Under the pieces are notes generated by a model that ran no database searches, was not told the DNA's origin, and saw nothing but the letters and a program-made list of their open reading frames with translations. A DNA stretch of 64,000 nucleotides from Bacteroides sp. (GTDB taxonomy: Bacteria; Bacteroidota; Bacteroidia; Bacteroidales; Muribaculaceae). Below, piece after piece: positions 25,901 to 34,916 of the stretch (its first letter is position 1; each line of letters begins with the position of its first letter). A program made the translations under genes and the position numbers. The DNA lies in NCBI GenBank assembly GCA_014801735.1, contig JAAVDO010000006.1, positions 186,001-250,000 of the forward strand. Reading direction: 5' to 3'.

Positions 25901-26821
25901 TTATTTTCTATTGACTTCCGGACGATGGCTCAGTTTCTCGCTCAATATCACGCCACTCAGAATGAGGATGCAACCTATGAAGCCTACTATCGAGACATAT
26001 TCGCCAAGCAGCAGAGCCGACATAATCAAGGTGACCAGAGGTGAGAAATACAGATAGTTGCTCGACTTCACCTCGCCCATGTGTTTCACCGCCTGAGCCC
26101 AGAACATATAAGCCACAACCGAAGCAATTACGCTCAGCAATGCTAAATTTACTATGACTTCCGTTTCGAAAAGCACGGACAGCGGTGTGTGTTCGGGTTC
26201 CAGAGCCATAAAAGGCAGAGCCGTGATCACGCCATAGGCAAAAGTCTTGCGAGTGATGAACCAACTGCCGTAGGTAGCATTGAGAGGCTTGAGCACAAGG
26301 GTATATATCGAGAAGCTGATGGCTGCTATAAGGGCAAGCATATCGCCCAACGGTTTTACCTTAACCACAAAACTGCTGTTGAAGATCACACAGGCCACAC
26401 CGGAGAAAGCTATCAGCGAGCCTAACAGGAAACCACGGGGAAGTTTATGGCCCTTGTAAGCCAGGGCTACTATAAGAGTAGTGATAAGAGGTGAAAGAGC
26501 AGTAATCAGTGATACGTTGGTTACCAACGTATACATACACGCCGTGTTTTCGGCTACGAAATAAACCGAACCTCCGCACACTCCGCACAACACAAACAGC
26601 AGCTCATCTTTCACCGACCTGCTCCACAAAGGAGCCGGACAAAGACAGAAAGCCAGGATATAGGCGATAATGAATCGATAAATATATATCTCCACGGCAC
26701 TCAGTCCGTGCTGGAGAAGAATCTTTGTCGAAATAAACGCGGCACCCCACGCAGTCACAGCAATGACTGCACCGAGGTGATAGCGGAGATTACGTCCTGA
26801 GGGTTTCTTTATGACCGCCAT
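25901..26821 (-). CDS. EamA/DMT-family transporter
   Basis: 306 residues with ten predicted membrane helices arranged as two EamA repeats (about 14-140 and 155-295). The first repeat opens with AVIAVTAWGAAFISTKILLQHGLSAVEIYIYRF, and the second has YTLVLKPLNATYG and KSSNYLYFSPLVTLIMSALLLGE, both typical of the drug/metabolite exporter superfamily. Probable exporter of amino acids or other small metabolites; the substrate is not evident. It has its own promoter and no operon partner. Confidence 0.82.
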   Translation of the reverse strand: MAVIKKPSGRNLRYHLGAVIAVTAWGAAFISTKILLQHGLSAVEIYIYRFIIAYILAFCLCPAPLWSRSVKDELLFVLCGVCGGSVYFVAENTACMYTLVTNVSLITALSPLITTLIVALAYKGHKLPRGFLLGSLIAFSGVACVIFNSSFVVKVKPLGDMLALIAAISFSIYTLVLKPLNATYGSWFITRKTFAYGVITALPFMALEPEHTPLSVLFETEVIVNLALLSVIASVVAYMFWAQAVKHMGEVKSSNYLYFSPLVTLIMSALLLGEYVSIVGFIGCILILSGVILSEKLSHRPEVNRK

Positions 26822-26866
26822 AAGAGGTCTTGTTGGTTATAATTTTATGTGAGTCGAATCGTTCTG

Positions 26867-26897
26867 CAAAGGTAGCGAGGTTCAGCCGAAAAACCAA
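26867..26897 (-). promoter_or_regulatory. Promoter for the EamA gene
   Basis: Minus strand -33 TTG (26897-26895), 20-base spacer, -7 TACCTTTG (26874-26867). Leader about 40 bases. I found no matching promoter for the divergent ClC gene in the rest of this gap. Confidence 0.7.
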
Positions 26898-26996
26898 CTT
26901 AACCCGCAGGATAATTCCATAATTAGGGATATAAATTAAAACTAAATCGCTATTACGGAGGTTAATATTGATAGAAGCTTTTAAAATCTGACTGAA

Positions 26997-28349
26997 ATGA
27001 CAACTTCCGACACAGCGGCGGCAAAAAAGATTTCAAGCCGACTACATGCACTCACATCGCAAAGAATGATCTTTCTGGCGATAGCATTCCTCGTCGGGCT
27101 CGCCGTTGGAACGGCCGCCTTTTTCCTGAAATCTCTGATACGGTGGATCTCCCTGCCTCTTTTGCCACACCTGCACTACGACGGTCCGAACTATCTGTTC
27201 ATACTCTATCCGGTCGTAGGTATTATGCTTACGGTAATCTATCAGCGATATGTTCTGCACCAGGGAATCTATCACGGAGTCGAACGACTGCGCAAGAGCC
27301 TTGCAGAGCGCAACTACAATATGTCGCCCCGGCTGATACTGGCACCGATAATCGCAAGTTCGCTCACTCTTGGTTTCGGAGGTTCGGCAGGCTCCGAGGG
27401 ACCTATAGCCAGTTCTGGAGCCGCCATAGGAAGCAATATCGGAAGGTGGTTCAAACTGACCGAAACACAGGTAATGGTAATGATAGCCTGCGGTGCCGGT
27501 GCCGGTATAGCCGGAATATTCAAAGCACCGGTGGGGGGCGCTCTATTCACGATTGAAATTCTTGCACTCCCGCTCGATGCCCTGGCCCTTATAGCACTCT
27601 TCATTTCGACACTGACATCCGCGCTGACAGCTTATGTGTGGTCGGGTTGCACACCTGACGTGACATTCACCTCGATCCCGGCCCTCAACTGGACACATGT
27701 TATACCCGTAATACTGTTAGGTCTATTCACCGGCATCTATTCCGCCTACTATGCCATTGTGATGAAGAAAATGACCGCCCACTATAACAGAATGAAAAAT
27801 CACTGGGTGAAGAACATCAGCTCCGGACTGACCGTTGGCATTCTGCTTTTTCTTTTTCCGACACTTTACGGCGAAGGCTATGGAGCCGTTGCCAAACTTC
27901 TCGCCGATGTACCACATACAATAATCGACTACACCTGGCTGACAAATATTTTCAAAGACTATGCTTCCGGCCAGATTCTACTGATGAGTGTCGCTCTGGC
28001 CATGCTTCTTGCCAAACCGTTCGCGACATCATCGACAAACGGCGGTGGCGGTGTGGCCGGCGATTTCGCTCCAACCATAATGATAGGCAGTGTCGCCGGA
28101 TTTCTTTATGCCGCCGGATCCAATTATTTTTTCGGTACGCATCTACCGGTAGTAGACTTCGTATTTCTTGGCACGACGGGCGTGATGGCCGGAGCGATAG
28201 GCGCACCATGTATGGCTATAATGATCACCGTCGAGATGGCTACCGCCTATCCCCTGCTGTTGCCCGCAACAGCAGTAGCCACTCTGTCGTATCTGACAAA
28301 GCGGCTACTCACTACTAACTATCATGATTATCTGTCGGGCTGGAATTGA
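26997..28349 (+). CDS. ClC-family chloride channel or Cl-/H+ antiporter
   Basis: 450 residues, strongly hydrophobic, no CBS domains. Two of the selectivity-filter loops are clear: GSAGSEGPIASSGAAIGS (GKxGP motif with the gating Glu; about residues 128-145) and GGVAGDFAPTIMIG (GxFxP; near residue 353). The first loop (GSGIP) is degenerate: HQGIYHGVE near residue 87. Moves chloride, and possibly protons, across the inner membrane, as in acid resistance. The changed first motif leaves ion choice open (fluoride-type CLCF proteins differ at these loops). It is convergent with the GIN-domain gene, 17 bases apart. Confidence 0.85.
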   Translation: MTTSDTAAAKKISSRLHALTSQRMIFLAIAFLVGLAVGTAAFFLKSLIRWISLPLLPHLHYDGPNYLFILYPVVGIMLTVIYQRYVLHQGIYHGVERLRKSLAERNYNMSPRLILAPIIASSLTLGFGGSAGSEGPIASSGAAIGSNIGRWFKLTETQVMVMIACGAGAGIAGIFKAPVGGALFTIEILALPLDALALIALFISTLTSALTAYVWSGCTPDVTFTSIPALNWTHVIPVILLGLFTGIYSAYYAIVMKKMTAHYNRMKNHWVKNISSGLTVGILLFLFPTLYGEGYGAVAKLLADVPHTIIDYTWLTNIFKDYASGQILLMSVALAMLLAKPFATSSTNGGGGVAGDFAPTIMIGSVAGFLYAAGSNYFFGTHLPVVDFVFLGTTGVMAGAIGAPCMAIMITVEMATAYPLLLPATAVATLSYLTKRLLTTNYHDYLSGWN

Positions 28350-28366
28350 CAGCCCTGACCTACCCA

Positions 28367-29260
28367 CTACCGATTGTTCTTTATCTTCCTACTGGGCTGT
28401 TCGAGACGATCTACATTGCAATCGATATCGCCACCGCTACGCGATGAAACGGCAACACCGGTTTTGGCAACGAAACGGCGCGCTTTGACTTCAGCACCCG
28501 ACGATACGTTGAAATCAACATGACTGCCCGATCCTGCAATTTTGAATTCCGACCCCGAGCTACCCGAAAAAGTTGTAGAACCCTTGACAGTAGCACGCGA
28601 GAAACTGATCTCAGAGCCTGAGCTACCAGTGGCCAGAATAGACTTGCAACTGGCAGTGCCAAACTCCACTTCCGATCCGCTCGAAGTATGGACAACGATC
28701 TCACCGCCTGTAGCACTATCAACCGATATTTCGGAACTACTGGAGGCGGATATCTCCATAGAGCTGAATGAAACCGAGGCAAGCGAGATCTCACCGCTAC
28801 TCGATGTAGTCAGAGTCATCGGTTCCGAGACATTAAATCCGGAACGGGTCTTAAACTCACCGCTTGACGAAGCCGAGACCGACGAGAGCGATGGGCCGCT
28901 TACATAGGCCACCACCATATTGCCTGCTCCCATACCGTTGTTGCGGCCATTCTTTTTGCGAATGCCAAACGAGAGAATACCATTGACATTCTCAACCCGG
29001 ACACGCTTAAGGAGCTCGGGTGTGGTAGCTTTGACGGTTACGTTCACCTTGGAGGAAACAGTGTAAATCACTTTGATGCCGGCGGATACGGAAACTCCAC
29101 TGAAACGGGTGACATCGTAGGTGAGTTCTGTCGTAACGTTTTTCTCAACTAACGCAGTAGACTTGGTGTTCTGCTTATTTTTCTGACGGGTATGAGCGGC
29201 TACACCCGAGCCAGACAAGAATGTAATCGCCAGCAAAATGGCAAGGATTCTGGTTTTCAT
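28367..29260 (-). CDS. Secreted GIN-domain (DUF2807) protein
   Basis: 297 residues from the ATG at 29260, where a signal peptide starts (MKTRILAILLAITFLSGSGVAA). The longer frame to 29392 only adds unrelated sequence. The mature part is very rich in Ser and Gly with repeated units such as TSSSGEISLASVS and SASSSSEISVDSATGG, the pattern of the GIN ('putative auto-transporter adhesin head') beta-helix common in Bacteroidota. Location should be periplasmic or surface. A role as a surface or envelope protein is inference; no partner gene is adjacent. Confidence 0.75.
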   Translation of the reverse strand: MKTRILAILLAITFLSGSGVAAHTRQKNKQNTKSTALVEKNVTTELTYDVTRFSGVSVSAGIKVIYTVSSKVNVTVKATTPELLKRVRVENVNGILSFGIRKKNGRNNGMGAGNMVVAYVSGPSLSSVSASSSGEFKTRSGFNVSEPMTLTTSSSGEISLASVSFSSMEISASSSSEISVDSATGGEIVVHTSSGSEVEFGTASCKSILATGSSGSEISFSRATVKGSTTFSGSSGSEFKIAGSGSHVDFNVSSGAEVKARRFVAKTGVAVSSRSGGDIDCNVDRLEQPSRKIKNNR

Positions 29261-29380
29261 TTCTGATGTTTTGATTGGGTTACATATATTGGACGCAATC
29301 CACCGCGAAATGTTACAACTTAATCTAAAAAAATCAAAAATTTTTGTCAACGGCAATCTGTCAGTTCCATAATAATTAGT

Positions 29381-29388
29381 TATCTTTG
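29381..29388 (+). promoter_or_regulatory. -7 element for the rfb cluster
   Basis: TATCTTTG, 20 bases before the GTG start of rfbA. No convincing -33 TTTG at the right distance, so the call rests on the -7 alone. Confidence 0.45.
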
Positions 29389-29407
29389 TCAAAAAAGAAA
29401 TTCAGAC

Positions 29408-30331
29408 GTGAAAGGCATTATCCTTGCCGGAGGAGCCGGCACAAGGCTTTACCCGATAACCAAAGGCGTAAGCAAACAGTTGCTTCCTGTGTACGACAAA
29501 CCGATGGTGTACTATCCACTGTCGGTTCTGATGCTTGCGGGCATACGCGATATACTTCTGATATCCACACCCGACGATCTCCCTTTGTTCCGTCGGCTGC
29601 TTGGCGACGGCAGTGACTTCGGGGTGAGGCTGAGCTATGCCGAGCAGCCCTCACCCGACGGTCTGGCCCAGGCTTTCATAATCGGGGCTGAATGGCTGGA
29701 TGGAGAAGCTGCATGCCTTGTACTCGGAGATAATATCTTTCATGGTGAGGGGCTGACCGAAAAACTTCATTCAGCCGTAAGACGTGCCGAAGGGCCTGAG
29801 AAAACAGCTACCGTGTTCGGCTATCGCGTGAACGATCCACAACGGTATGGTGTGGCTGAATTCGACGAAGCTACCGGAAGGTGCATAAGTATCGAGGAGA
29901 AACCTGTGCACCCCAAAAGCGAATATGCCGTGGTGGGTCTTTATTTCTATCCGTCGGATGTCGTGGAACAAGCACTGAAAATCGTTCCGTCGGCAAGAGG
30001 AGAACTCGAAATAACATCGCTCAACTGCCGCTATCTTGAGCAGGACCGTCTGCATCTGGCAACCCTCGGACGGGGATTCGCATGGCTCGACACCGGCACA
30101 CATGATTCGCTTGCAGAAGCGGGAGCCTATATCGAAACTATCGAAAAGCGACAGGGCCTGAAAATAGCTTGCATCGAGGGTATTGCCTACACTCAGGGGT
30201 GGATTGGCCCAGAAACGCTGCTGCGTGTGGGTGAGCCCATGAAATCAAGCGATTACGGCAGATATCTGATTAAACTCGCACAAAAGAAACCGGTATATGA
30301 CAATAGAAGAGACTCTGATACCAGGTGTTAA
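29408..30331 (+). CDS. rfbA: Glucose-1-phosphate thymidylyltransferase
   Basis: 307 residues from a GTG start. The nucleotidyltransferase signature [15 protein letters not shown] (about 6-20) is followed by [15 protein letters not shown], and VLGDNIFHG holds the metal-binding Asp. Makes dTDP-glucose from dTTP and glucose-1-phosphate, first step of dTDP-rhamnose and other dTDP-6-deoxysugars. The C-terminus is a little longer than the usual ~290 residues and runs 35 bases into rfbC, which keeps its conserved start, so this is a true overlap and implies coupled translation. Confidence 0.92.
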   Translation: MKGIILAGGAGTRLYPITKGVSKQLLPVYDKPMVYYPLSVLMLAGIRDILLISTPDDLPLFRRLLGDGSDFGVRLSYAEQPSPDGLAQAFIIGAEWLDGEAACLVLGDNIFHGEGLTEKLHSAVRRAEGPEKTATVFGYRVNDPQRYGVAEFDEATGRCISIEEKPVHPKSEYAVVGLYFYPSDVVEQALKIVPSARGELEITSLNCRYLEQDRLHLATLGRGFAWLDTGTHDSLAEAGAYIETIEKRQGLKIACIEGIAYTQGWIGPETLLRVGEPMKSSDYGRYLIKLAQKKPVYDNRRDSDTRC

Positions 30332-30866
30332 GATACTTACCCCAAGAGTATTCAATGACGCAAGGGGCTACTTCACGGAAACGTGGGTCGAGGCTGCTTT
30401 CAACGAGATAGCGGGCGAGCCTATCCACTTCGTTCAGGACAATCAGAGCCAGTCTGCACGCGGCGTTGTGCGCGGTCTTCATTTCCAGTCGCCCCCACAT
30501 GCGCAGGCTAAACTCGTGAGATGTCTGTCGGGCAGAGTACTTGATATCGCCGTTGATATACGTAAGGGATCACCGGCATTCGGCAAATATGTAGCAGTTG
30601 AGCTGACCGGTGATAATTTCAGGCAACTTTTTCTGCCACGAGGAATAGCCCACGGTTTTGCCGTTCTGTCGGACGAGGCCGTTTTCGCCTATAAATGCGA
30701 TAATTATTATGCTCCGGACCACGAAGGGGGCCTTGATCTTTTCGATCGGGATCTAAACATATCGTGGCCGGTTAAGCCGCACGAAGCCATCCTGAGCGAG
30801 AAAGACCGACGATATCCGAAATTCAAAAATTTTGATTCTCCATTTACTTTCGAAAAAAAACAGTAA
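30297..30866 (+). CDS. rfbC: dTDP-4-dehydrorhamnose 3,5-epimerase
   Basis: 189 residues, cupin fold. Recognisable blocks are [24 protein letters not shown] (start), [19 protein letters not shown] (with the catalytic His of GLHxQ), [18 protein letters not shown], and the [13 protein letters not shown] segment. Epimerises C3 and C5 of dTDP-4-keto-6-deoxyglucose. It overlaps rfbA by 35 bases and is followed 2 bases later by rfbB. Confidence 0.92.
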   Translation: MTIEETLIPGVKILTPRVFNDARGYFTETWVEAAFNEIAGEPIHFVQDNQSQSARGVVRGLHFQSPPHAQAKLVRCLSGRVLDIAVDIRKGSPAFGKYVAVELTGDNFRQLFLPRGIAHGFAVLSDEAVFAYKCDNYYAPDHEGGLDLFDRDLNISWPVKPHEAILSEKDRRYPKFKNFDSPFTFEKKQ

Positions 30867-30868
30867 TT

Positions 30869-31933
30869 ATGAAGAATATTATGGTGACCGGCGGTGCCGG
30901 CTTCATAGGCTCGAACTTAATAAAGTATCTTCTTGACAAATGCTGTGATTACAGGATTCTCAACGTTGATCTTCTGACTTATGCCGGGAATCTGGGCAAT
31001 CTAATGGATATCGAGAACAACCCGCGCTACAGTTTTCTCAAGGCAGATATATGTGACTATGAAACAATGCTGGGCGCCATGCGCGATCATAATATTGATG
31101 GCATAATCCATCTTGCGGCAGAGAGTCACGTAGACAGGTCGATAGAAGCGCCACTCGATTTCGTCAGGACAAATGTGATGGGTACCGCTACACTCCTGAG
31201 CGCCGCCCGAGCCTGGTGGGAGTCGCTACCGGATAAATATGAGGGAAAAATGTTTCATCACGTGTCGACCGACGAAGTCTACGGTTCACTGATGCCCGAC
31301 GACGCACCTTTCACTGAATCAACACCATACGCCCCGCATTCACCCTATTCGGCAGCCAAAGCCTCAAGCGACCATTTCGTGAGGGCCTATCATGATACCT
31401 ACGGGATGCCTGCGATCATCACTAACTGCAGCAATAACTACGGTCCATATCAGTTCCCTGAAAAATTGATTCCGCTGGTAATCAACAATGTAAGGCTACA
31501 AAAACCTGTACCGGTCTATGGGACAGGAGAGAATGTGAGGGATTGGTTGTATGTGGAGGATCATGCCCGGGCTATCGAGCTGATTTTCAGGGAGGGAAAG
31601 CCCGGTTCAACCTATAACATAGGCGGATCGAATGAAAAGGCCAATATCGACCTGATAAAGAGAGTGATAGATACTGCAGACAACCTCCTCGGAAACCCCG
31701 AGGGATATTCACACCATCTCATAACCTTCGTCACAGACCGCAAGGGTCACGATCTACGATATGCCATCGACTCATCCAAGCTGAAAACCGAACTTGGATG
31801 GGAGCCCGCGACCGATTTCAACAAGGGGATAGAGAAGACCGTGGAATGGTATCTGAACAACACCGATTGGCTTGAAGAAGTGACCAGCGGCGCATATACC
31901 GACTATTATGAAAAAATGTATGGCCACAGATAA
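30869..31933 (+). CDS. rfbB: dTDP-glucose 4,6-dehydratase
   Basis: 354 residues, extended SDR. NAD-binding TGGAGFIGSNL at 7-17, LAAESHVDRSI (about 90), the catalytic region with STDEVYGSL and Tyr-x-x-x-Lys in SPYSAAKASSDHFV (Tyr and Lys about 166/170), and NCSNNYGPYQFPEKLIPL. Makes dTDP-4-keto-6-deoxyglucose. The cluster order is rfbA-rfbC-rfbB with no rfbD (dTDP-4-dehydrorhamnose reductase) in the window. Confidence 0.93.
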   Translation: MKNIMVTGGAGFIGSNLIKYLLDKCCDYRILNVDLLTYAGNLGNLMDIENNPRYSFLKADICDYETMLGAMRDHNIDGIIHLAAESHVDRSIEAPLDFVRTNVMGTATLLSAARAWWESLPDKYEGKMFHHVSTDEVYGSLMPDDAPFTESTPYAPHSPYSAAKASSDHFVRAYHDTYGMPAIITNCSNNYGPYQFPEKLIPLVINNVRLQKPVPVYGTGENVRDWLYVEDHARAIELIFREGKPGSTYNIGGSNEKANIDLIKRVIDTADNLLGNPEGYSHHLITFVTDRKGHDLRYAIDSSKLKTELGWEPATDFNKGIEKTVEWYLNNTDWLEEVTSGAYTDYYEKMYGHR

Positions 31934-31940
31934 AACAGAG

Positions 31941-32519
31941 ATGAATACTGTCGAAGCTGAAGAAGAATGGGCGAAAATGCTCAGAGGCGAGCTCTATAAT
32001 GCCGCCAATCCTGTTTTTTTCAAGAAGCTGATGGAGGTGAGAAAACAGATCAAACTGTTCAATGACCTGAAGCCGGAGTTCATCGAGGAGCAGCAAGCCA
32101 TTTTGCGCGGACTTCTGGGCAGTTGTCCGAAACAATTTCACATAAACCAGCCATTCAGATGTGACTTCGGTTGCAATATCCACATAGACGAGAATTTCTT
32201 TGCCAATTTCAATCTGACGATCCTCGACGAGGCCAAAGTGACAATAGGCCGAAATGTATTTATCGGGCCCAACGTGAGTATCTACACGGCTTGCCATCCA
32301 CTTGGTGCCACACTGCGGGCCACCGGAGCGGAATGGGCAGAACCGGTGACTATAGGCGATGACGTGTGGATAGGAGGAAATGCCGTGATTCTTCCGGGAG
32401 TGACAATCGGAAGCCGGTGTGTGATCGGCGCAGGCTCGGTGGTCACAAAAGATATACCGCCACAACATGTAGCAGCAGGAAATCCGGCCCGCATCATACG
32501 CCATATCGACGAGATCTGA
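31941..32519 (+). CDS. Sugar O-acetyltransferase, maltose/galactoside type
   Basis: 192 residues from the ATG at 31941, 7 bases after the rfbB stop; the frame's earlier start (31908) lies inside rfbB. N-terminal helical Mac domain (AKMLRGELYNAANPVFF), then a left-handed beta-helix of hexapeptide repeats. HPLGATLRATGAEWAEPVTIG contains the catalytic His, and GDDVWIGGNAVILPGVTIG is characteristic of the LacA/Maa group. Transfers acetyl from acetyl-CoA to a sugar hydroxyl. Next to dTDP-sugar genes it might modify a surface sugar, but a general role is equally possible. Confidence 0.82.
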   Translation: MNTVEAEEEWAKMLRGELYNAANPVFFKKLMEVRKQIKLFNDLKPEFIEEQQAILRGLLGSCPKQFHINQPFRCDFGCNIHIDENFFANFNLTILDEAKVTIGRNVFIGPNVSIYTACHPLGATLRATGAEWAEPVTIGDDVWIGGNAVILPGVTIGSRCVIGAGSVVTKDIPPQHVAAGNPARIIRHIDEI

Positions 32520-32570
32520 CCACAACAACGGTTGAACCCGGGGAGTGGTGATTTTCTCAAAAAAATGTGC

Positions 32571-32578
32571 TACCTTTG
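32571..32578 (+). promoter_or_regulatory. -7 element for ftsY-rimO-menF
   Basis: TACCTTTG, 47 bases before the ftsY ATG. The -33 position holds only a T-rich stretch (ATTTTC near 32551), so the promoter is probable rather than certain. Confidence 0.5.
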
Positions 32579-32625
32579 TAGCTGAAAAGCATCATTGCCA
32601 GAATACCTTTTAGAAATCTGACCAC

Positions 32626-33588
32626 ATGGGATTTTTCTCAAAACTGTTCTCCAAAGAGAAGAAGGATACCCTCGACAAGGGCCTTGAGCGCACCAAAGAG
32701 GGCGTGTTTCAGAAAATTACGCGTGCGATAGCCGGACGCGATACGATAGACGACGATTTTCTTGACAATCTTGAGGAAATCTTCGTTACAAGCGACGTGG
32801 GCGTTGACACAACCCTGAAAATTATCGACCGCCTGCAAAAACGCGTAGCCCGCGACAAGTATGTCGGGACATCGGAACTAAACCGGCTTCTGTGTGAAGA
32901 GATTACCGCGATGCTTGCTGAGAATGACGCAACAACCGCCAGCGACGAGGATTTCAGTATTCCGGCAGGACACAAGCCTCATGTGATCATGGTCGTTGGA
33001 GTGAATGGCGCAGGCAAGACAACCACCATAGGAAAACTCGCTGCCCAATTCAAACGTGCGGGACACAAGGTGATGCTCGGCGCGGCCGATACATTCAGAG
33101 CCGCAGCTACCGAGCAGCTTGACGTGTGGGGCGAAAGAGCAGGAGTGCCGGTAGTGAAACAGCGTCAGGGCGCCGATCCGGCGGCCGTCGCGTTTGACAC
33201 ACTCCAGAGCGCCGTTGCAAACGATATTGACGTCGTGATAATCGATACCGCAGGCCGTCTGCACAATCAGAAGGGTCTGATGGACGAACTATCGAAAATC
33301 CGCAAGGTAATGGACCGCGTGGTGCCGGGTGCGCCGCACGAAGTATTGTTGGTGCTTGACGGATCGACAGGTCAGAACGCATTCGAGCAGGCACGTCAGT
33401 TTGTAGCTGCCACTCAGGTGAACGAACTCGCCATTACGAAACTCGACGGTACGGCAAAAGGAGGCGTAGTGATAGGCATAAGCGACCAATTCAAGATTCC
33501 GGTGAAATATATAGGTCTGGGAGAGAAGATTGAGGATCTGCAAGTGTTCCGCAAGGAAGAATTCGTAAAATCACTCTTCGGCTTCTGA
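32626..33588 (+). CDS. ftsY: Signal recognition particle receptor FtsY
   Basis: 320 residues: the NG core without the long acidic A domain of E. coli FtsY. The N domain spans about 15-105. G elements are GVNGAGKTTTIGKLA (G1, about 125-139), DTFRAAATEQL, IDTAGRLHNQKGLMDEL (G3), TKLDGTAKGG (G4) and the final GLGEKIEDLQVF. Docks SRP-ribosome complexes at the membrane for co-translational insertion. It heads a run with rimO (4 bases apart). Confidence 0.95.
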   Translation: MGFFSKLFSKEKKDTLDKGLERTKEGVFQKITRAIAGRDTIDDDFLDNLEEIFVTSDVGVDTTLKIIDRLQKRVARDKYVGTSELNRLLCEEITAMLAENDATTASDEDFSIPAGHKPHVIMVVGVNGAGKTTTIGKLAAQFKRAGHKVMLGAADTFRAAATEQLDVWGERAGVPVVKQRQGADPAAVAFDTLQSAVANDIDVVIIDTAGRLHNQKGLMDELSKIRKVMDRVVPGAPHEVLLVLDGSTGQNAFEQARQFVAATQVNELAITKLDGTAKGGVVIGISDQFKIPVKYIGLGEKIEDLQVFRKEEFVKSLFGF

Positions 33589-33592
33589 TCTG

Positions 33593-34903
33593 ATGTCAAA
33601 GACCACCACTGTAAATGTCGTGACCCTCGGGTGTTCGAAGAATCTTGTAGATTCGGAACGCCTGCTAAAAATGCTCTCGGACGCCGGCTGCACCACCCTT
33701 GTGGAAGCTGATCCGACCACACTGCCGAAAAACTCGGTTGTGATAGTGAATACCTGTGGCTTCATAGCCGATGCCAAAGAAGAGTCGATAAACACCCTGC
33801 TGGAATGGGGTGAGCTGCGCAAGAAAGGAAAAATCGGCACTCTCATAGCCATGGGATGCCTGTCGGAAAGATATTCAGCCGATCTGCCGGAACTGGTGCC
33901 GGAGGTCGACAAATGGTTCGGCAAGACTGACTGGAGCGGAATTGTGGAGTATCTTGTAAAGCGACGCCCGGCAACGGCTCCCTACGACCGCATGATAACA
34001 ACTCCACGCCACCACGCATATCTGAAAATAGCGGAAGGGTGCAACCGATTCTGTGCTTTCTGCGCTATTCCGCTGATAACAGGACGCTTCCGCTCGCGAC
34101 CAATCGAAGAGATCATAGACGAAGCACGTCTGTTGACAGAGCGGGGAGTGACAGAACTCAACGTAATAGCACAGGATCTTTCAGACTACGGCAGGGACCT
34201 TTACGGAGAAAGCCGTCTGGCTGAACTGATAGACCGACTTGCGGATGTAGAGGGCATACGCTGGATAAGGCTTCATTATGCATATCCCGCAGGATTTCCC
34301 GACGATCTGCTCGATGTGATGGCAAGAAGAAGCAACGTGTGCAGGTATCTTGACATAGCGCTGCAGCATATTTCGGATCCGGTGCTCACCAACATGCGCC
34401 GTCACATCACGGGAGAGCAGACAAGAAATCTCCTGGCAAGAATACGCGAGAAGGTGCCGGGAATACATATCAGGACAACGCTGATGGTTGGATTCCCGGG
34501 CGAGGGCGAGAAAGAATTTGAAGAGCTTCTCGACTTCGTGAAGGAGCAACGGTTTGAACGTATGGGTGCTTTCGCATACTGTGAAGAGGATGACACCTAT
34601 GCGGCAAAGCATTTTAAAGATGAGACAGCCGACGAGGTGAAACAGAGCCGCCTTGACAGGCTGATGGCCCTTCAAGAAGAAATATCGCTTGAAATACAGC
34701 AGAGCAAAGTCGGAAACGTTATAGAAGTGGTAGTAGACCGCGAGGAGCCCGATTATTATGTATGCCGGTCGGAATTCGACTCACCGGAAGTTGATCCGGA
34801 GGTACTGGTAAGCAAAACCAAAAAGCTGAAGCGTGGAGAAGTAGTGAACGTAAAAGTGACATCTGCACTGCCATTTGAGCTTATGGCCGAACCGGTCGAT
34901 TGA
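33593..34903 (+). CDS. rimO: Ribosomal protein S12 methylthiotransferase
   Basis: 436 residues. UPF0004 domain first (VVTLGCSKNLVDSERLL, with Cys ligands of the auxiliary cluster), then the radical SAM domain with CxxxCxxC in EGCNRFCAFCAIP (about 143-155), and a C-terminal TRAM domain (about 370-436). The LGCSKNLVDSE wording separates RimO from MiaB. Adds a methylthio group to an aspartate of S12. Lies between ftsY and menF with short gaps. Confidence 0.92.
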   Translation: MSKTTTVNVVTLGCSKNLVDSERLLKMLSDAGCTTLVEADPTTLPKNSVVIVNTCGFIADAKEESINTLLEWGELRKKGKIGTLIAMGCLSERYSADLPELVPEVDKWFGKTDWSGIVEYLVKRRPATAPYDRMITTPRHHAYLKIAEGCNRFCAFCAIPLITGRFRSRPIEEIIDEARLLTERGVTELNVIAQDLSDYGRDLYGESRLAELIDRLADVEGIRWIRLHYAYPAGFPDDLLDVMARRSNVCRYLDIALQHISDPVLTNMRRHITGEQTRNLLARIREKVPGIHIRTTLMVGFPGEGEKEFEELLDFVKEQRFERMGAFAYCEEDDTYAAKHFKDETADEVKQSRLDRLMALQEEISLEIQQSKVGNVIEVVVDREEPDYYVCRSEFDSPEVDPEVLVSKTKKLKRGEVVNVKVTSALPFELMAEPVD

Positions 34904-34916
34904 TAATGAACAAGAA

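Noticed and set aside
31908..31940. Earlier start for the acetyltransferase
   Set aside because: Lies inside rfbB; the ATG at 31941 is 7 bases past its stop and fits the family length.
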